The notes under the pieces: model-generated | Told to the model about the DNA's origin: nothing | The model's input: the letters and a program-made list of their open reading frames with translations, nothing else | Database searches by the model: none | Assembly: GCF_026341515.1 (NCBI RefSeq) | Contig: NZ_JAPEOK010000001.1 | Coordinates: 682,001-746,000, forward strand | Reading direction: 5' to 3' | Origin: Streptomyces sp. NBC_00878 | Lineage (GTDB): Bacteria; Actinomycetota; Actinomycetes; Streptomycetales; Streptomycetaceae | Length of the DNA stretch: 64,000 bases | Made by a program: the position numbers and the translations under genes | Shown: one piece after another, positions 49,301 through 57,779 of the stretch | Layout of the letters: the number at the start of each line of letters is the position of its first letter | How positions within the stretch are numbered: the stretch's first letter is position 1

Positions 49301-49753
49301 GTGCCCGTGAATGCCTCTGCTGAGCAAGACATCCCCGGTCGTTCCGGGCCATCCGCCACCACCGAGGCCGATCCCCGCAGGGTGGGGCAGGTGCGTACCG
49401 AGTACTCGCCCGCGCACGACGGGGATCCGGACCCCGGCGAGATCGTGTGGACGTGGGTGCCTTTTGAGGAGAATGACGGGCGCGGGAAGGACCGGCCCGT
49501 GCTGGTCGTCGCCCGGGAGTCCGCGGGGACCTTTCTCGCCGTGCAGCTGTCGAGCAAGCGGCACGACGGTGACCGGGAGTGGGTGCCGATCGGCAGCGGG
49601 CCGTGGGACCGGTCGGGGCGCGACTCGTGGGTGGACGTGGACCGGGTGCTGCGACTGCACGAGAAGGGGATGCGCCGGGAGGCGTGCGCGCTGGACCGGA
49701 TGCGGTTCAACTCGGTGGTGCACCGGCTGCGGGAGCGCTACGGCTGGCGCTGA
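49301..49753 (+). CDS. PemK/MazF-like toxin-family protein (no antitoxin gene seen)
   Basis: 150 residues. An N-terminal 40-residue tail, then the PemK/MazF barrel: PGEIVWTWVPFEEND, GKDRPVLVVARESAGTFLAV, SSKRHDGDREWVPIGSG, SWVDVDRVLRLHEKGMRREA and a final VVHRLRERYGWR. MazF proteins cut mRNA. No antitoxin-sized gene lies before it (the intergenic repeat does), so it may be a stand-alone housekeeping relative. GTG 49301 or 49307. Its 3' end overlaps the PARG gene on the other strand by 16 bases. Confidence 0.75.
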   Translation: MPVNASAEQDIPGRSGPSATTEADPRRVGQVRTEYSPAHDGDPDPGEIVWTWVPFEENDGRGKDRPVLVVARESAGTFLAVQLSSKRHDGDREWVPIGSGPWDRSGRDSWVDVDRVLRLHEKGMRREACALDRMRFNSVVHRLRERYGWR

Positions 49754-50748
49754 GCCCCCTTTGTCTCCAGTACCTCCAGGAACGCCCGCTCGAAGGCGCT
49801 CCGCACCACCGCACCCTTCGTACGGTCCAGGACACCGAACACGATGTGCTCGAAGGAGTCGGCGAACCGGCCGCCGTCCGTGAGCAGGGTCCGGAACGCT
49901 CCCGCCACCTGCGCCGGGTCGTGTCGGAAGACGCCGCAGCCCCAGGCTCCGAGCACCAGCCGTCGGTAGCCGTGCGCCGCGGCCGTCTCCAGGACTCGCT
50001 CGGCCCGTGACGCGAGGGCGCCCGGCAGCTCGGGCGCCCGCTCCGGCGCCGTACGCAGGACCACCCCGGCGTTGGGCGCGGCGGAGGTCAGGAATCCGGC
50101 GGTGTACGGCTCGTCGAGGAGTTGTCCCCGGTCGTCGCGGAAAACCGGGACGGCGGGTGAATGGATCACCCGATCGGTGTAGAAGGCGTCGCGGTGTGTT
50201 CGGTGGTGGTCGTAGAACTCGCGGACCCCCGCCACGCATGCGTACAGCGCGGAGGCCCGGCACAGGGCCTCTTCCTGGGCCTGCGCGCCGTTCAGGTAGC
50301 CCCCGCCGGGGTTGCGGGCCGAGGCGAAGTTCAGGACCGCGACCGGGCCGGGCAGCCGGCGCGCAGCCTCCAGGCTGCTCTCGCCCGTGACCTCGAAGAA
50401 CGTGTCCGGCGGGCCGACCGGAGAGGGGCCCGCGGGGCTGGGCTGTGAGGGCGCCACAGGGCTGAGCTGTGGGAGCGCCGCACGGCTGGGCCACGATGCG
50501 TCCGCGGGGCTGGTCGGCGAGGCACCTGCGGGTCCGGTCGGCGACGCGTCTGCGGGTCCGGCCCGCGGTGTCTCCACGGGGCTGATCGGCGGTATCTCCA
50601 CGGGCCCTGGCCCGTACATCCGCGTGCCCTGCCGCGCGGCGGTCACCGCCGCGGCGATAGACACCTCGCGTCCGTCGGACGCGCGGTACGAACCCGCCGC
50701 GACGATCTCCTCCGTCTGCCGCGCGATCTCTCGCAGGCGCGCGCTCAT
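49738..50748 (-). CDS. Bacterial-type poly(ADP-ribose) glycohydrolase (TIGR02452 macro-domain protein)
   Basis: 336 residues. The PARG signature GGG-X6-QEE is present in full (NPGGGYLNGAQAQEEALCRA), along with LNFASARNPGGG and VLGAWGCGVFRHDP. This family removes ADP-ribose polymers from proteins. Between the N-terminal helix region and the macro domain, roughly residues 48-115, lies a Pro/Ser/Ala-rich insert with repeats of the SPADAS/GPADAS type, likely disordered. Start ATG 50748 overlaps the stop of a 30-codon reading frame (ATGA). Convergent and overlapping with the MazF-like gene. Confidence 0.84.
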   Translation of the reverse strand: MSARLREIARQTEEIVAAGSYRASDGREVSIAAAVTAARQGTRMYGPGPVEIPPISPVETPRAGPADASPTGPAGASPTSPADASWPSRAALPQLSPVAPSQPSPAGPSPVGPPDTFFEVTGESSLEAARRLPGPVAVLNFASARNPGGGYLNGAQAQEEALCRASALYACVAGVREFYDHHRTHRDAFYTDRVIHSPAVPVFRDDRGQLLDEPYTAGFLTSAAPNAGVVLRTAPERAPELPGALASRAERVLETAAAHGYRRLVLGAWGCGVFRHDPAQVAGAFRTLLTDGGRFADSFEHIVFGVLDRTKGAVVRSAFERAFLEVLETKGAQRQP

Positions 50749-50837
50749 GGCGTCACCCCCGTACACGCCATGAGCGCGTCCCACGCGGTCTCTCCCGGCT
50801 CCCCCGACTCCCCCGTCACATCCCCCGTCGTGCTCAT
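50745..50837 (-). CDS. Possible 30-residue leader peptide coupled to the PARG gene
   Basis: From ATG 50837: MSTTGDVTGESGEPGETAWD then ALMACTGVTP, with the TGA sharing bases with the PARG ATG. It is acidic and has no recognisable motif. Its ribosome-binding site is weak. It could provide translational coupling or simply be chance; the ATGA overlap is the reason to list it. Confidence 0.35.
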   Translation of the reverse strand: MSTTGDVTGESGEPGETAWDALMACTGVTP

Positions 50838-51014
50838 GAACGCATGGTGAGCGATCCTGGTATTGCGCCGCAACAGAGTTTCCCGGCCCCAAAAGCGACG
50901 ATACGCACCCTTGTGCGAGGCGCCGTAAGGGTCTTGGGTGGGACGAGCGACTGTCGGCCCGGCCCATCCGATGCCGGGTCGGCGGCATGGATGGAATCTC
51001 AGGAGGATCCCGAC

Positions 51015-52379
51015 ATGTCCGATTCGGTGAGTGACTGTTCGGAGCGTCGTCGCTCCGCCGTCACCGAGGCCGAGGTGGAGGCGCTGGTCCGCGGCATCTG
51101 CTTCAAGACCGGCCCACCCCGATTCCTCGGTGTGGAACTCGAATGGCTCGTCCACGACTCGCGCACCCCGCGACTCCCCGTACCACCGGAACGTCTCGAA
51201 GCGGCCTATGCCGCGCTGCGGGCCCTGCCCCTGAGTTCGGCGCTCACCGTCGAACCGGGTGGTCAGCTGGAGCTCAGCTCCGCTCCCGCCGCCTCCCTGA
51301 TGGAGTGCATAGGGTCCGTGTCCGCCGACCTCGACGCCGTACGCGCGGTACTGCGCGAGGCGGGCCTCGCCCTCAGCGGCCTCGGGCAGGATCCCTGGAA
51401 CCCGCCCGCCCGCTTCCTCCATGACCCGCGCTACGACGCCATGGAGATCTACCTCGACCGTACGGGCCCCGAGGGCCGCGCCATGATGTGCACCTCCGCC
51501 TCCGTCCAGGTCTGTCTGGACGCCGGGTACGAGGAGCCGGGCCCGCTCGGGCACGGGCGGCGCTGGTGGCTCGCGCATCAGCTGGGGGCGGTCCTGGTGG
51601 CCGCGTTCGCCCACTCCCCGATGGCCTGTGGCCGGCCCACGGGCTGGCGCTCCACCCGGCAGTCCCTGTGGACCGCGATGGATCCGGGCCGCACCAGCGC
51701 CCCGCCCCTCAACGGCGATCCCCGGACGGCCTGGGCCCGGCACGTCCTGGACGCGCCGGTGATGTGCGTCAGGGCGCCCAGCGGTCCCTGGGGCGTGCCG
51801 GAGGGGCTGAGTTTCCGTGCCTGGACCCGGTCCGACTCACCGCCCGACCGGGAGGATCTCGACTACCACCAGACGACCCTGTTCCCGCCGGTGCGGCCGC
51901 GCGGCCATCTGGAGCTGCGCATGATCGACGCGCAGCCGGGCGAGAACGGCTGGATCGTGCCGCTCGCCGTGACGGCCGCGCTGTTCGACGACGCGGAGGC
52001 CGCCGAGACCGCGTACCGGACGGTCAAGCCCCTCGCCGAGCGGGCCGGCTCGCTGCCCGCTCCGCAGAACGCGCTGTGGACGGCGGCCGCCCGCGAGGGC
52101 CTGACCGACCCCGAGCTGCGCGAGGCCGCCCTCATCTGTTTCGCGGCGGCCGCCGACGCCCTGCCCCGGATCGGCGCGAGTGCCGAGGTGCAGGAGGCGG
52201 TCGCGGAGTTCACCGACCGTTATGTGGCACGGGGCCGCTGCCCCGCCGACGACATCCTCGACCACGCCGACGGCACCGACCCACTGCTCCACGGCGCGGA
52301 ACTCCCGAGCACAGAACTCCGCAGCACGGAACTCCCGAACACGGAACACCTGCACCATGGGAAGGACATCCGCACATGA
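51015..52379 (+). CDS. egtA: Ergothioneine biosynthesis glutamate-cysteine ligase EgtA
   Basis: 454 residues. Joins Glu and Cys to make gamma-glutamylcysteine, the sulfur donor for ergothioneine. GCS2-type residues: FLGVELEWLVHD near residue 37, VEPGGQLELSSAP near 77, TSASVQVCLDAG and HLELRMIDAQPGENGW. Its C-terminal tail (TELRSTELPNTEHLHHG) is repetitive and dispensable-looking. ATG 51015 follows AGGAGGATC. The stop overlaps egtB (ATGA). Confidence 0.93.
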   Translation: MSDSVSDCSERRRSAVTEAEVEALVRGICFKTGPPRFLGVELEWLVHDSRTPRLPVPPERLEAAYAALRALPLSSALTVEPGGQLELSSAPAASLMECIGSVSADLDAVRAVLREAGLALSGLGQDPWNPPARFLHDPRYDAMEIYLDRTGPEGRAMMCTSASVQVCLDAGYEEPGPLGHGRRWWLAHQLGAVLVAAFAHSPMACGRPTGWRSTRQSLWTAMDPGRTSAPPLNGDPRTAWARHVLDAPVMCVRAPSGPWGVPEGLSFRAWTRSDSPPDREDLDYHQTTLFPPVRPRGHLELRMIDAQPGENGWIVPLAVTAALFDDAEAAETAYRTVKPLAERAGSLPAPQNALWTAAAREGLTDPELREAALICFAAAADALPRIGASAEVQEAVAEFTDRYVARGRCPADDILDHADGTDPLLHGAELPSTELRSTELPNTEHLHHGKDIRT

Positions 52380-53749
52380 CCGCCCCCCAATCCCACTCCT
52401 CCTCTTCCCAGTCTTCTTCCCACTCCACCCCGACCGATCCGGAGACGCTCAGGGAGCGCGCGCTGGCGGCGCTGACCACGGCCCGCGACCGCACCGCGCT
52501 GCTGACCTCCTGTGTGGAGGATCCGGAACTGACCGCCCAGCACTCGCCGTTGATGTCGCCGCTGGTGTGGGACCTGGCGCACATCGGCAACCAGGAGGAG
52601 CTGTGGCTGCTGCGGACGGTCGCCGGCCGTGACGCGATGCGGCCCGAGATCGACGGCATCTACGACGCGTTCGAGCACTCGCGCGCCGAGCGGCCCTCTC
52701 TGCCGCTGCTGCCGCCCGCCGAGGCCCGGCTCTACGCGGCCGAGGTGCGCGGCCGGGCGCTGGACGTACTGGAGAGCGCCACGTTCCAGGAAACCGGCAC
52801 GCGGCTGACCGAGGCGGGCTTCGCCTTCGGCATGATCGCCCAGCACGAACAGCAGCACGACGAAACGATGCTGATCACCCATCAGCTGCGCAAGGGTCCG
52901 GCGGCGCTGACGGCGCCGGACCCGATGCCCGACCCGGCGTTCACCGGGCCGTCCGAAGTGCTGGTCCCCGGTGGCCCGTTCACGATGGGCACGTCCACCG
53001 AGCCATGGGCCCTGGACAACGAACGGCCCGCGCACCAGCGCCTCGTACCGCCGTTCCACATCGACACGACTCCGGTCACGAACGACGCGTACCAGGCGTT
53101 CATGGCGGACGGCGGCTACACCGACCCGCGCTGGTGGACGCCCGACGGCTGGTCCCACATCCGGGCGCACGCCATCGAGGCGCCGCTGTTCTGGCGCCGC
53201 GAGGGCGGCGAATGGCTGCGGCGGCGCTTCGGTGTCACCGAGCTCGTCCCGGCGAACGAGCCCGTGCTGCACGTCAGTTGGTACGAGGCCGACGCGTACG
53301 CACGCTGGGCGGGCCGACGGCTGCCCACCGAGGCCGAGTGGGAGAAGGCGGCCCGCCACGACCCGGCGGCCGACCGTTCCACGCGCTACCCGTGGGGCGA
53401 CGCGGACCCGACGCCCGAGCACGCCAACCTCGGCCAGCGTCATCTGCGCCCGGCCCCCGCGGGAAGCTACCCGGAGGGCCAGTCCCCGCTCGGCGTACGG
53501 CAGTTGATCGGCGATGTGTGGGAGTGGACGTCCAGCGATCTGCTGCCCTACCCGGGTTTCACGGCCTTCCCGTACAAGGAGTACTCGGAGGTGTTCTTCG
53601 GGCCCGAGTACAAGGTGCTGCGGGGCGGCTCGTTCGCGGTCGACGCCGTGGCCTGCCGGGGGACGTTCCGCAACTGGGACTACCCGATCCGGCGGCAGAT
53701 CTTCTCCGGGTTCCGTACCGCTCGGGACGCCGCTCCGGAGACCGTCTGA
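52376..53749 (+). CDS. egtB: Ergothioneine sulfoxide synthase EgtB
   Basis: 457 residues. Non-heme iron enzyme linking gamma-glutamylcysteine to hercynine. The N-terminal DinB-like domain holds the iron-binding HEQQHDET motif together with LVWDLAHIGNQEELWLL. The C-terminal formylglycine-generating-like domain has VTNDAYQAFMADGGYTD, RLPTEAEWEKAARHD, GDVWEWTSSDLLPY and VLRGGSFAVDAVACRGTFRN. A Ser-rich N-terminus (12 Ser in 20 residues) is an odd low-complexity addition. TGATG overlap with egtC. Confidence 0.94.
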   Translation: MTAPQSHSSSSQSSSHSTPTDPETLRERALAALTTARDRTALLTSCVEDPELTAQHSPLMSPLVWDLAHIGNQEELWLLRTVAGRDAMRPEIDGIYDAFEHSRAERPSLPLLPPAEARLYAAEVRGRALDVLESATFQETGTRLTEAGFAFGMIAQHEQQHDETMLITHQLRKGPAALTAPDPMPDPAFTGPSEVLVPGGPFTMGTSTEPWALDNERPAHQRLVPPFHIDTTPVTNDAYQAFMADGGYTDPRWWTPDGWSHIRAHAIEAPLFWRREGGEWLRRRFGVTELVPANEPVLHVSWYEADAYARWAGRRLPTEAEWEKAARHDPAADRSTRYPWGDADPTPEHANLGQRHLRPAPAGSYPEGQSPLGVRQLIGDVWEWTSSDLLPYPGFTAFPYKEYSEVFFGPEYKVLRGGSFAVDAVACRGTFRNWDYPIRRQIFSGFRTARDAAPETV

Positions 53750-54540
53750 TGTGCCGTCATCTCGCGTTCCTGGGACCCGAGGAGCCGCTCGGCCGGCTCC
53801 TCGTGGACCCGGCGCACAGCCTCTTCCGGCAGTCGTGGGCGCCACGGCGGCAACGGCACGGGACCGTCAACGCCGATGGTTTCGGGGTCGGTTGGTATGC
53901 CGAGGGCGATCCGGTGCCGGCCCGCTACCGGCGTACCGGGCCGATCTGGGGCGACCAGTCGTTCGCCGATCTGGCGCGGGTGGTGCGCTCGGGCGCGCTG
54001 CTCGCCGCGGTGCGCGACGCGACCGTGGCGAGTGCGGACGGGGAGGCCGCGGCGGCGCCGTTCGCCGCGGACCGCTGGCTGTTCAGCCACAACGGCGCGG
54101 TCACCGGCTGGCCGCGTTCCCTGGCCCCGCTCGCCCGGACAATGCCCGCCGCGGACCTGCTGTCGATGGAGGCGCGCTGCGACTCGGCGCTCGTCTGGGC
54201 GCGTCTCCTGAACCGGCTGCGCGGCGGCGACGAGGAGGGCCAGGCGCTCGCCGACACGGTCCTCGACGTCGCGGCGGCGGCCCCCGGTTCACGGCTCAAC
54301 CTCCTGCTCACCAACGGCGAGGTGATCGCCGCCACCGCCTGGGGCGACACGCTCTGGTATCTGACCGAGCCCGGCCGGCGCACCGTCGTGGCGTCCGAGC
54401 CGTACGACGACGATCCGCACTGGCAGGAAGTGCCGGACCGCACCCTGCTGGCCGCGAGCCGCACGGACGTCCTGCTGACACCGCTCAAGGACGTGGAAGA
54501 ACACCTGGCATCCGCCCCACCCAAGGAGCCCCGTACGTGA
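53749..54540 (+). CDS. egtC: Gamma-glutamyl hercynylcysteine S-oxide hydrolase EgtC
   Basis: 263 residues. Ntn-type class II glutamine amidotransferase fold with the nucleophile at Cys2 (MCRHLAFLGP). HGTVNADGFGVGWYAEGDPV and FSHNGAVTGW are the other active-site strands. Removes the glutamyl group after EgtB. The stop overlaps the GTG of egtD (GTGA). Confidence 0.93.
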   Translation: MCRHLAFLGPEEPLGRLLVDPAHSLFRQSWAPRRQRHGTVNADGFGVGWYAEGDPVPARYRRTGPIWGDQSFADLARVVRSGALLAAVRDATVASADGEAAAAPFAADRWLFSHNGAVTGWPRSLAPLARTMPAADLLSMEARCDSALVWARLLNRLRGGDEEGQALADTVLDVAAAAPGSRLNLLLTNGEVIAATAWGDTLWYLTEPGRRTVVASEPYDDDPHWQEVPDRTLLAASRTDVLLTPLKDVEEHLASAPPKEPRT

Positions 54541-55499
54541 GCCCGTTCCTCGTTACCCGCACCCTGCCCGAGGACGCCACGGACGCCGCCCTGCGCGCCG
54601 ACGTCCTGCACGGCCTGACCCGCACACCCAAGACGCTCCCGCCGAAGTGGTTCTACGACGCGCTCGGCAGCGAGCTCTTCGAGAAGATCACCGAACTGCC
54701 CGAGTACTACCCGACGCGTGCCGAGCGCGAGATCCTCGTCGCCCGGGCCGCCGAGATCGCCGCGGCGTCCGGCGCACGCACCCTCGTCGAGCTGGGCTCG
54801 GGGTCGTCCGACAAGACCCGCCACCTGCTCGACGCCATGCCCGGCCTGCACACGTACGTGCCGGTCGACGTGAGCGAGAGCGCACTCACCCAGGCCGGCC
54901 AGGCGCTGATCGCGGAGCGTCCCGCGCTGAACGTGCACGCGCTGATCGCCGACTTCACCGGCGGTCTCGCGCTGCCCGGCACGCCCGGTCCGCGGCTCGT
55001 CGCGTTCCTGGGCGGCACGATCGGCAATCTGCTGCCCGCCGAACGCGCCACGTTCCTGGCGTCCGTACGCTCCCTGCTGTCGCCCGGCGACGCCCTGCTG
55101 CTCGGCACCGACCTGGTCAAGGACGAGTCGGTCCTCGTCGCCGCCTACGACGACGCGGCCGGGGTGACGGCCGCGTTCAACAAGAACGTGCTGACCGTGG
55201 TCGACCGCGAACTCGGCGCCGATTTCGACCCCGACGACTTCACCCATGTCGCCCTCTGGGACGCCGAGCGGGAGTGGATCGAGATGCGGCTGCGCGCCCG
55301 TTCGGCGCTGACCGTGAAGGTCCCCGCGCTCGACCTCGCCATCGACTTCGCGGAGGGCGAGGAGATGCGGACCGAGGTGTCCGCGAAGTTCCGCGAGGAG
55401 GGCGTACGCAGAGAACTGGCCGCGGCCGGACTGGACCTCACCCACTGGTGGACGGACGCCCAGGGGAGGTTCGCGCTGTCGCTGAGCACGGCTCGGTGA
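54537..55499 (+). CDS. egtD: Histidine N-alpha-methyltransferase EgtD
   Basis: 320 residues. Makes hercynine from histidine with three SAM. KTLPPKWFYDALGSELFEKI then LPEYYPTRAEREIL is the family start; the SAM site is LVELGSGSSDKTRHLLDA; VAFLGGTIGNLLPAERATFL and the histidine-binding AFNKNVLTVVDRELGADFD follow. EgtE is absent from this operon, as in many Streptomyces, so the C-S lyase must be elsewhere. Confidence 0.94.
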   Translation: MSPFLVTRTLPEDATDAALRADVLHGLTRTPKTLPPKWFYDALGSELFEKITELPEYYPTRAEREILVARAAEIAAASGARTLVELGSGSSDKTRHLLDAMPGLHTYVPVDVSESALTQAGQALIAERPALNVHALIADFTGGLALPGTPGPRLVAFLGGTIGNLLPAERATFLASVRSLLSPGDALLLGTDLVKDESVLVAAYDDAAGVTAAFNKNVLTVVDRELGADFDPDDFTHVALWDAEREWIEMRLRARSALTVKVPALDLAIDFAEGEEMRTEVSAKFREEGVRRELAAAGLDLTHWWTDAQGRFALSLSTAR

Positions 55500-55600
55500 C
55501 CCGCCCGCCCAGTGCCCCGCACCGGGCGGGAGCCCGAACGGACTCACGTCCCTCAGGCTCACGCCCCACGGGCTCACGTCCCACCGGCTCACGTCCCTCG
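55500..55600. repeat. Hairpin followed by 15-bp imperfect repeats after egtD
   Basis: CCCGCCCG at 55500-55507 pairs with CGGGCGGG at 55523-55530, a modest terminator. It is followed by four copies of about 15 bases (GGCTCACGTCCCACC and variants) at 55540-55600. On both strands they spell Ser/Arg/Pro-Thr/Gly repeats, but no gene is likely here. Confidence 0.6.
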
Positions 55601-55684
55601 GCCCTACATCTCGCGGTCCCCCGCCTCGTGCGGCACCGTGGAATGACGCGTGGCACACGGGCCACGGCGGAGAGGAGTACCCGC

Positions 55685-55900
55685 ATGTCCGACCACACCT
55701 ACCGGATCACCGAGATCGTCGGGAGCTCGCACGAGGGCGTCGACCAAGCGATCCGCAACGGCATCTCCCGGGCCTCGCAGACCCTGCGCAACCTCGACTG
55801 GTTCGAGGTCACCCAGGTCCGCGGGCAGATCGAGAACGGGCAGATCCAGCACTTCCAGGTCGGCCTGAAGGTCGGCTTCCGCCTGGAGGACTCGGACTGA
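55685..55900 (+). CDS. Dodecin (flavin-binding dodecamer)
   Basis: 71 residues. YRITEIVGSSHEGVDQAIRN, ISRASQTLRNLDWFEVTQVR and IQHFQVGLKVGFRLED are a full dodecin, including the Trp that stacks on flavin and the Gln of the GQIENGQ strand. Stores FMN/CoA and protects against photoreactive free flavin. ATG 55685 after GGAGAGGAGTACCCGC. Confidence 0.92.
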   Translation: MSDHTYRITEIVGSSHEGVDQAIRNGISRASQTLRNLDWFEVTQVRGQIENGQIQHFQVGLKVGFRLEDSD

Positions 55901-55945
55901 CCTCCGCGGGGCCCACCGCCGCGGCGAGCGGGAGGGGCGAACCCC

Positions 55946-56551
55946 TCAGGTCCGCCCCTCCCGCTCCTGCGCCGCCTTCAACGCCTCGGACGCGGCCGCC
56001 CAGCGGGCCCGTACGACGGTGAAGCCGGCCCGCTCGGCGTCCTCGCACACGAACTCGTCGTCGTCCACGAACACCCGGATCTCACGGTTCCGGGCCAGCT
56101 CGCGGAGGATCTCCAGCTTGGTGCGCCGGGCGGGCCTGCGGTCGTCGTTGCGCCGCATCCGGATGCGGCCTTCGGGCAGGCCCTGGGCGGCGATCCAGGC
56201 CGCCGTGTCCTTGCGGCAGCGCTCGGGCCGCCCCGTCAGGTAGACGATCTCGCACTCCCGCGCGTGCTCCAGCGCGAGCGCGATGCCCTCCGCGAGAGGC
56301 GGATCGTCGGGCGCCGCCGCGAAGAAGGCGTCCCAGTCACGGGGTGCGCACTCCAGGTACTTCTGCCGGTGCGCGGTGTCGGCGAGCGTGCCGTCGAGAT
56401 CGAAGACCGCGAGGGGTTCGCGTGCGTCCGCCCCACGGCGCACGCCCGATCCCGAGCGTGGCTCCGCCTCACGGCGCGCGCCTGATGCGGGGAGTGGCTC
56501 CGATCCACGGCGTGCGTCCGATCCGGGACGCGGCCTGCTGTTGTTCGTCAC
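55946..56551 (-). CDS. HAD-superfamily PNKP-like phosphatase (P-loop kinase part absent)
   Basis: 201 residues from GTG 56551 (GGTGGGCGGA upstream). HAD motif I PLAVFDLDGTLADTAHRQKY, motif II IVYLTGRPERCRKDTAAWI and motif IV RVFVDDDEFVCEDAERAGF match the 3'-phosphatase domain of the PNKP family (LKP-like, acid phosphatase fold). The first 50 residues are Arg/Ser/Glu-rich repeats. The frame stays open upstream through the 24-bp minisatellite to 56824 (ETRAVVRA repeats), so a longer protein with a repetitive head is possible. Confidence 0.72.
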   Translation of the reverse strand: MTNNSRPRPGSDARRGSEPLPASGARREAEPRSGSGVRRGADAREPLAVFDLDGTLADTAHRQKYLECAPRDWDAFFAAAPDDPPLAEGIALALEHARECEIVYLTGRPERCRKDTAAWIAAQGLPEGRIRMRRNDDRRPARRTKLEILRELARNREIRVFVDDDEFVCEDAERAGFTVVRARWAAASEALKAAQEREGRT

Positions 56552-56590
56552 TCCGCCCACCCTAGAGCGCCACTCTCCGCGCGGACCCGG

Positions 56591-56821
56591 CACGGTCTCC
56601 GCCCGGACCACAGCACGGGTCTCCGCCCGGACCACAGCACGGGTCTCCGCCCGGACCACAGCACGGGTCTCCGCCCGAACCACAGCACGGGTCTCCGCCC
56701 GAACCACAGCACGGGTCTCCGCCCGAACCACAGCACGGGTCTCCGCCCGAACCACGGCACGGGTTTCGGCGCAGGCCGCGGCACGGGTTTCAGCGCGGAC
56801 CGCGGCACGGCCTCGCTGCGG
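56591..56821. repeat. 24-bp minisatellite
   Basis: Unit CACGGGTCTCCGCCCGGACC plus ACAG. One 23-base unit (56591-56613), six 24-base units to 56757, two diverged ones (56758-56805) and a fragment. All except the first keep multiples of three, so both strands stay open (ETRAVVRA on the minus strand). Part of the 321-base gap between the PNKP-like and TauE/SafE genes; nothing else was seen in that gap. Tandem, without unique spacers. Confidence 0.9.
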
Positions 56822-56872
56822 CACGAGCTTCGCCTCCGGCTCCGTTACGGAGGTCGGCGTGGGCGTCGGCGT

Positions 56873-57664
56873 TCAGGGCGCGGTCGCGTCCCGCCACAGG
56901 CTCCACGCGAGTCCGAGCCCGGCCAGGGCGATCGCGACCCGGAGGGGCGCCTCGGGCAGGCGCCGTACGACCGCGGGTCCCATCCACGCGCCCACGAAAC
57001 AGCCCAGGCCGAGCGTGACGGCCGCGTTCCAGTCGACCGGGGCGAGAAAGGCGTAGGCGACGGCCGCGGTGACGTTGGCCGCGCCGGTGGCGATGTTCTT
57101 GACCGCGTTGGTCACGGGCAGCGGCTCCGTCGCGGACAGGGAGAGCACGGCGAGCATCAGGACGCCCGCCGCGGCGCCGAAGTACCCGCCGTACAGGCCG
57201 ACGAGCAGCACGGCACAGGCCAGCGGGAGCCTCGGCACGGAGGCCGGATCGGACCCGAATCGCGCGGTCAGCCGTCGCAGGGGCTCACGGGCCAGGATCA
57301 GCACCGAGCCCAGGGCCACCAACCACGGAACGACCAGCTCGAACGTCGACGACGGTGTGCCGAGGAGCAGGGCCGCGCCGAGCGCGCCGCCCAGCGCCGC
57401 CGTGACGGCCAGGCGGGCGAGCCGTCCGCGCTGCCCGCGCAGTTCCTCCCGGGATCCCACCGCGGTTCCCACGGTGTTGGAGAAGAGCGCCACGGTGTTG
57501 GTGACATTGGCCGCCACGGGCGGAAGGCCCGCGGCGAGGAGCGCGGGGTAGCTGAAGAGTGAGGCCAGACCGGCGATCGAACCGGCGAGTCCAGAGGCGA
57601 CGCCGGCCGCCAGGAGCAGGAGTACGGCGCCGGGGCCCGACGGCCCGCCGAACAGCTCTTGCAC
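56873..57664 (-). CDS. TauE/SafE-family sulfite/organosulfonate exporter
   Basis: 263 residues, about eight membrane helices. The two TauE repeats start GLAGSIAGLASLFSYPALLA and GGYFGAAAGVLMLAVLSLSA, each with the conserved small-residue motif, followed by ANVTNTVALFSNTVGTAVG and VTNAVKNIATGAANVTAAVA. GTG 57664 after GAGAGGGAC. Substrate unknown; sulfite, sulfoacetate or other anions are typical. Confidence 0.83.
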   Translation of the reverse strand: MQELFGGPSGPGAVLLLLAAGVASGLAGSIAGLASLFSYPALLAAGLPPVAANVTNTVALFSNTVGTAVGSREELRGQRGRLARLAVTAALGGALGAALLLGTPSSTFELVVPWLVALGSVLILAREPLRRLTARFGSDPASVPRLPLACAVLLVGLYGGYFGAAAGVLMLAVLSLSATEPLPVTNAVKNIATGAANVTAAVAYAFLAPVDWNAAVTLGLGCFVGAWMGPAVVRRLPEAPLRVAIALAGLGLAWSLWRDATAP

Positions 57665-57779
57665 GTGTCCCTCTCGTCCCCACAGGTGCGGCGGCACCCG
57701 GGCACGCCGTCATCGGCGTTCCATGACACGGTCTGCATATGCAGACGACTGGGAGCCCTCTTCCGGCCCCCAGAACCCC

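Noticed and set aside
56591..56821. Regular repeats resembling a CRISPR array
   Set aside because: Units are contiguous with no unique spacers, and no cas genes are present; it is a minisatellite.
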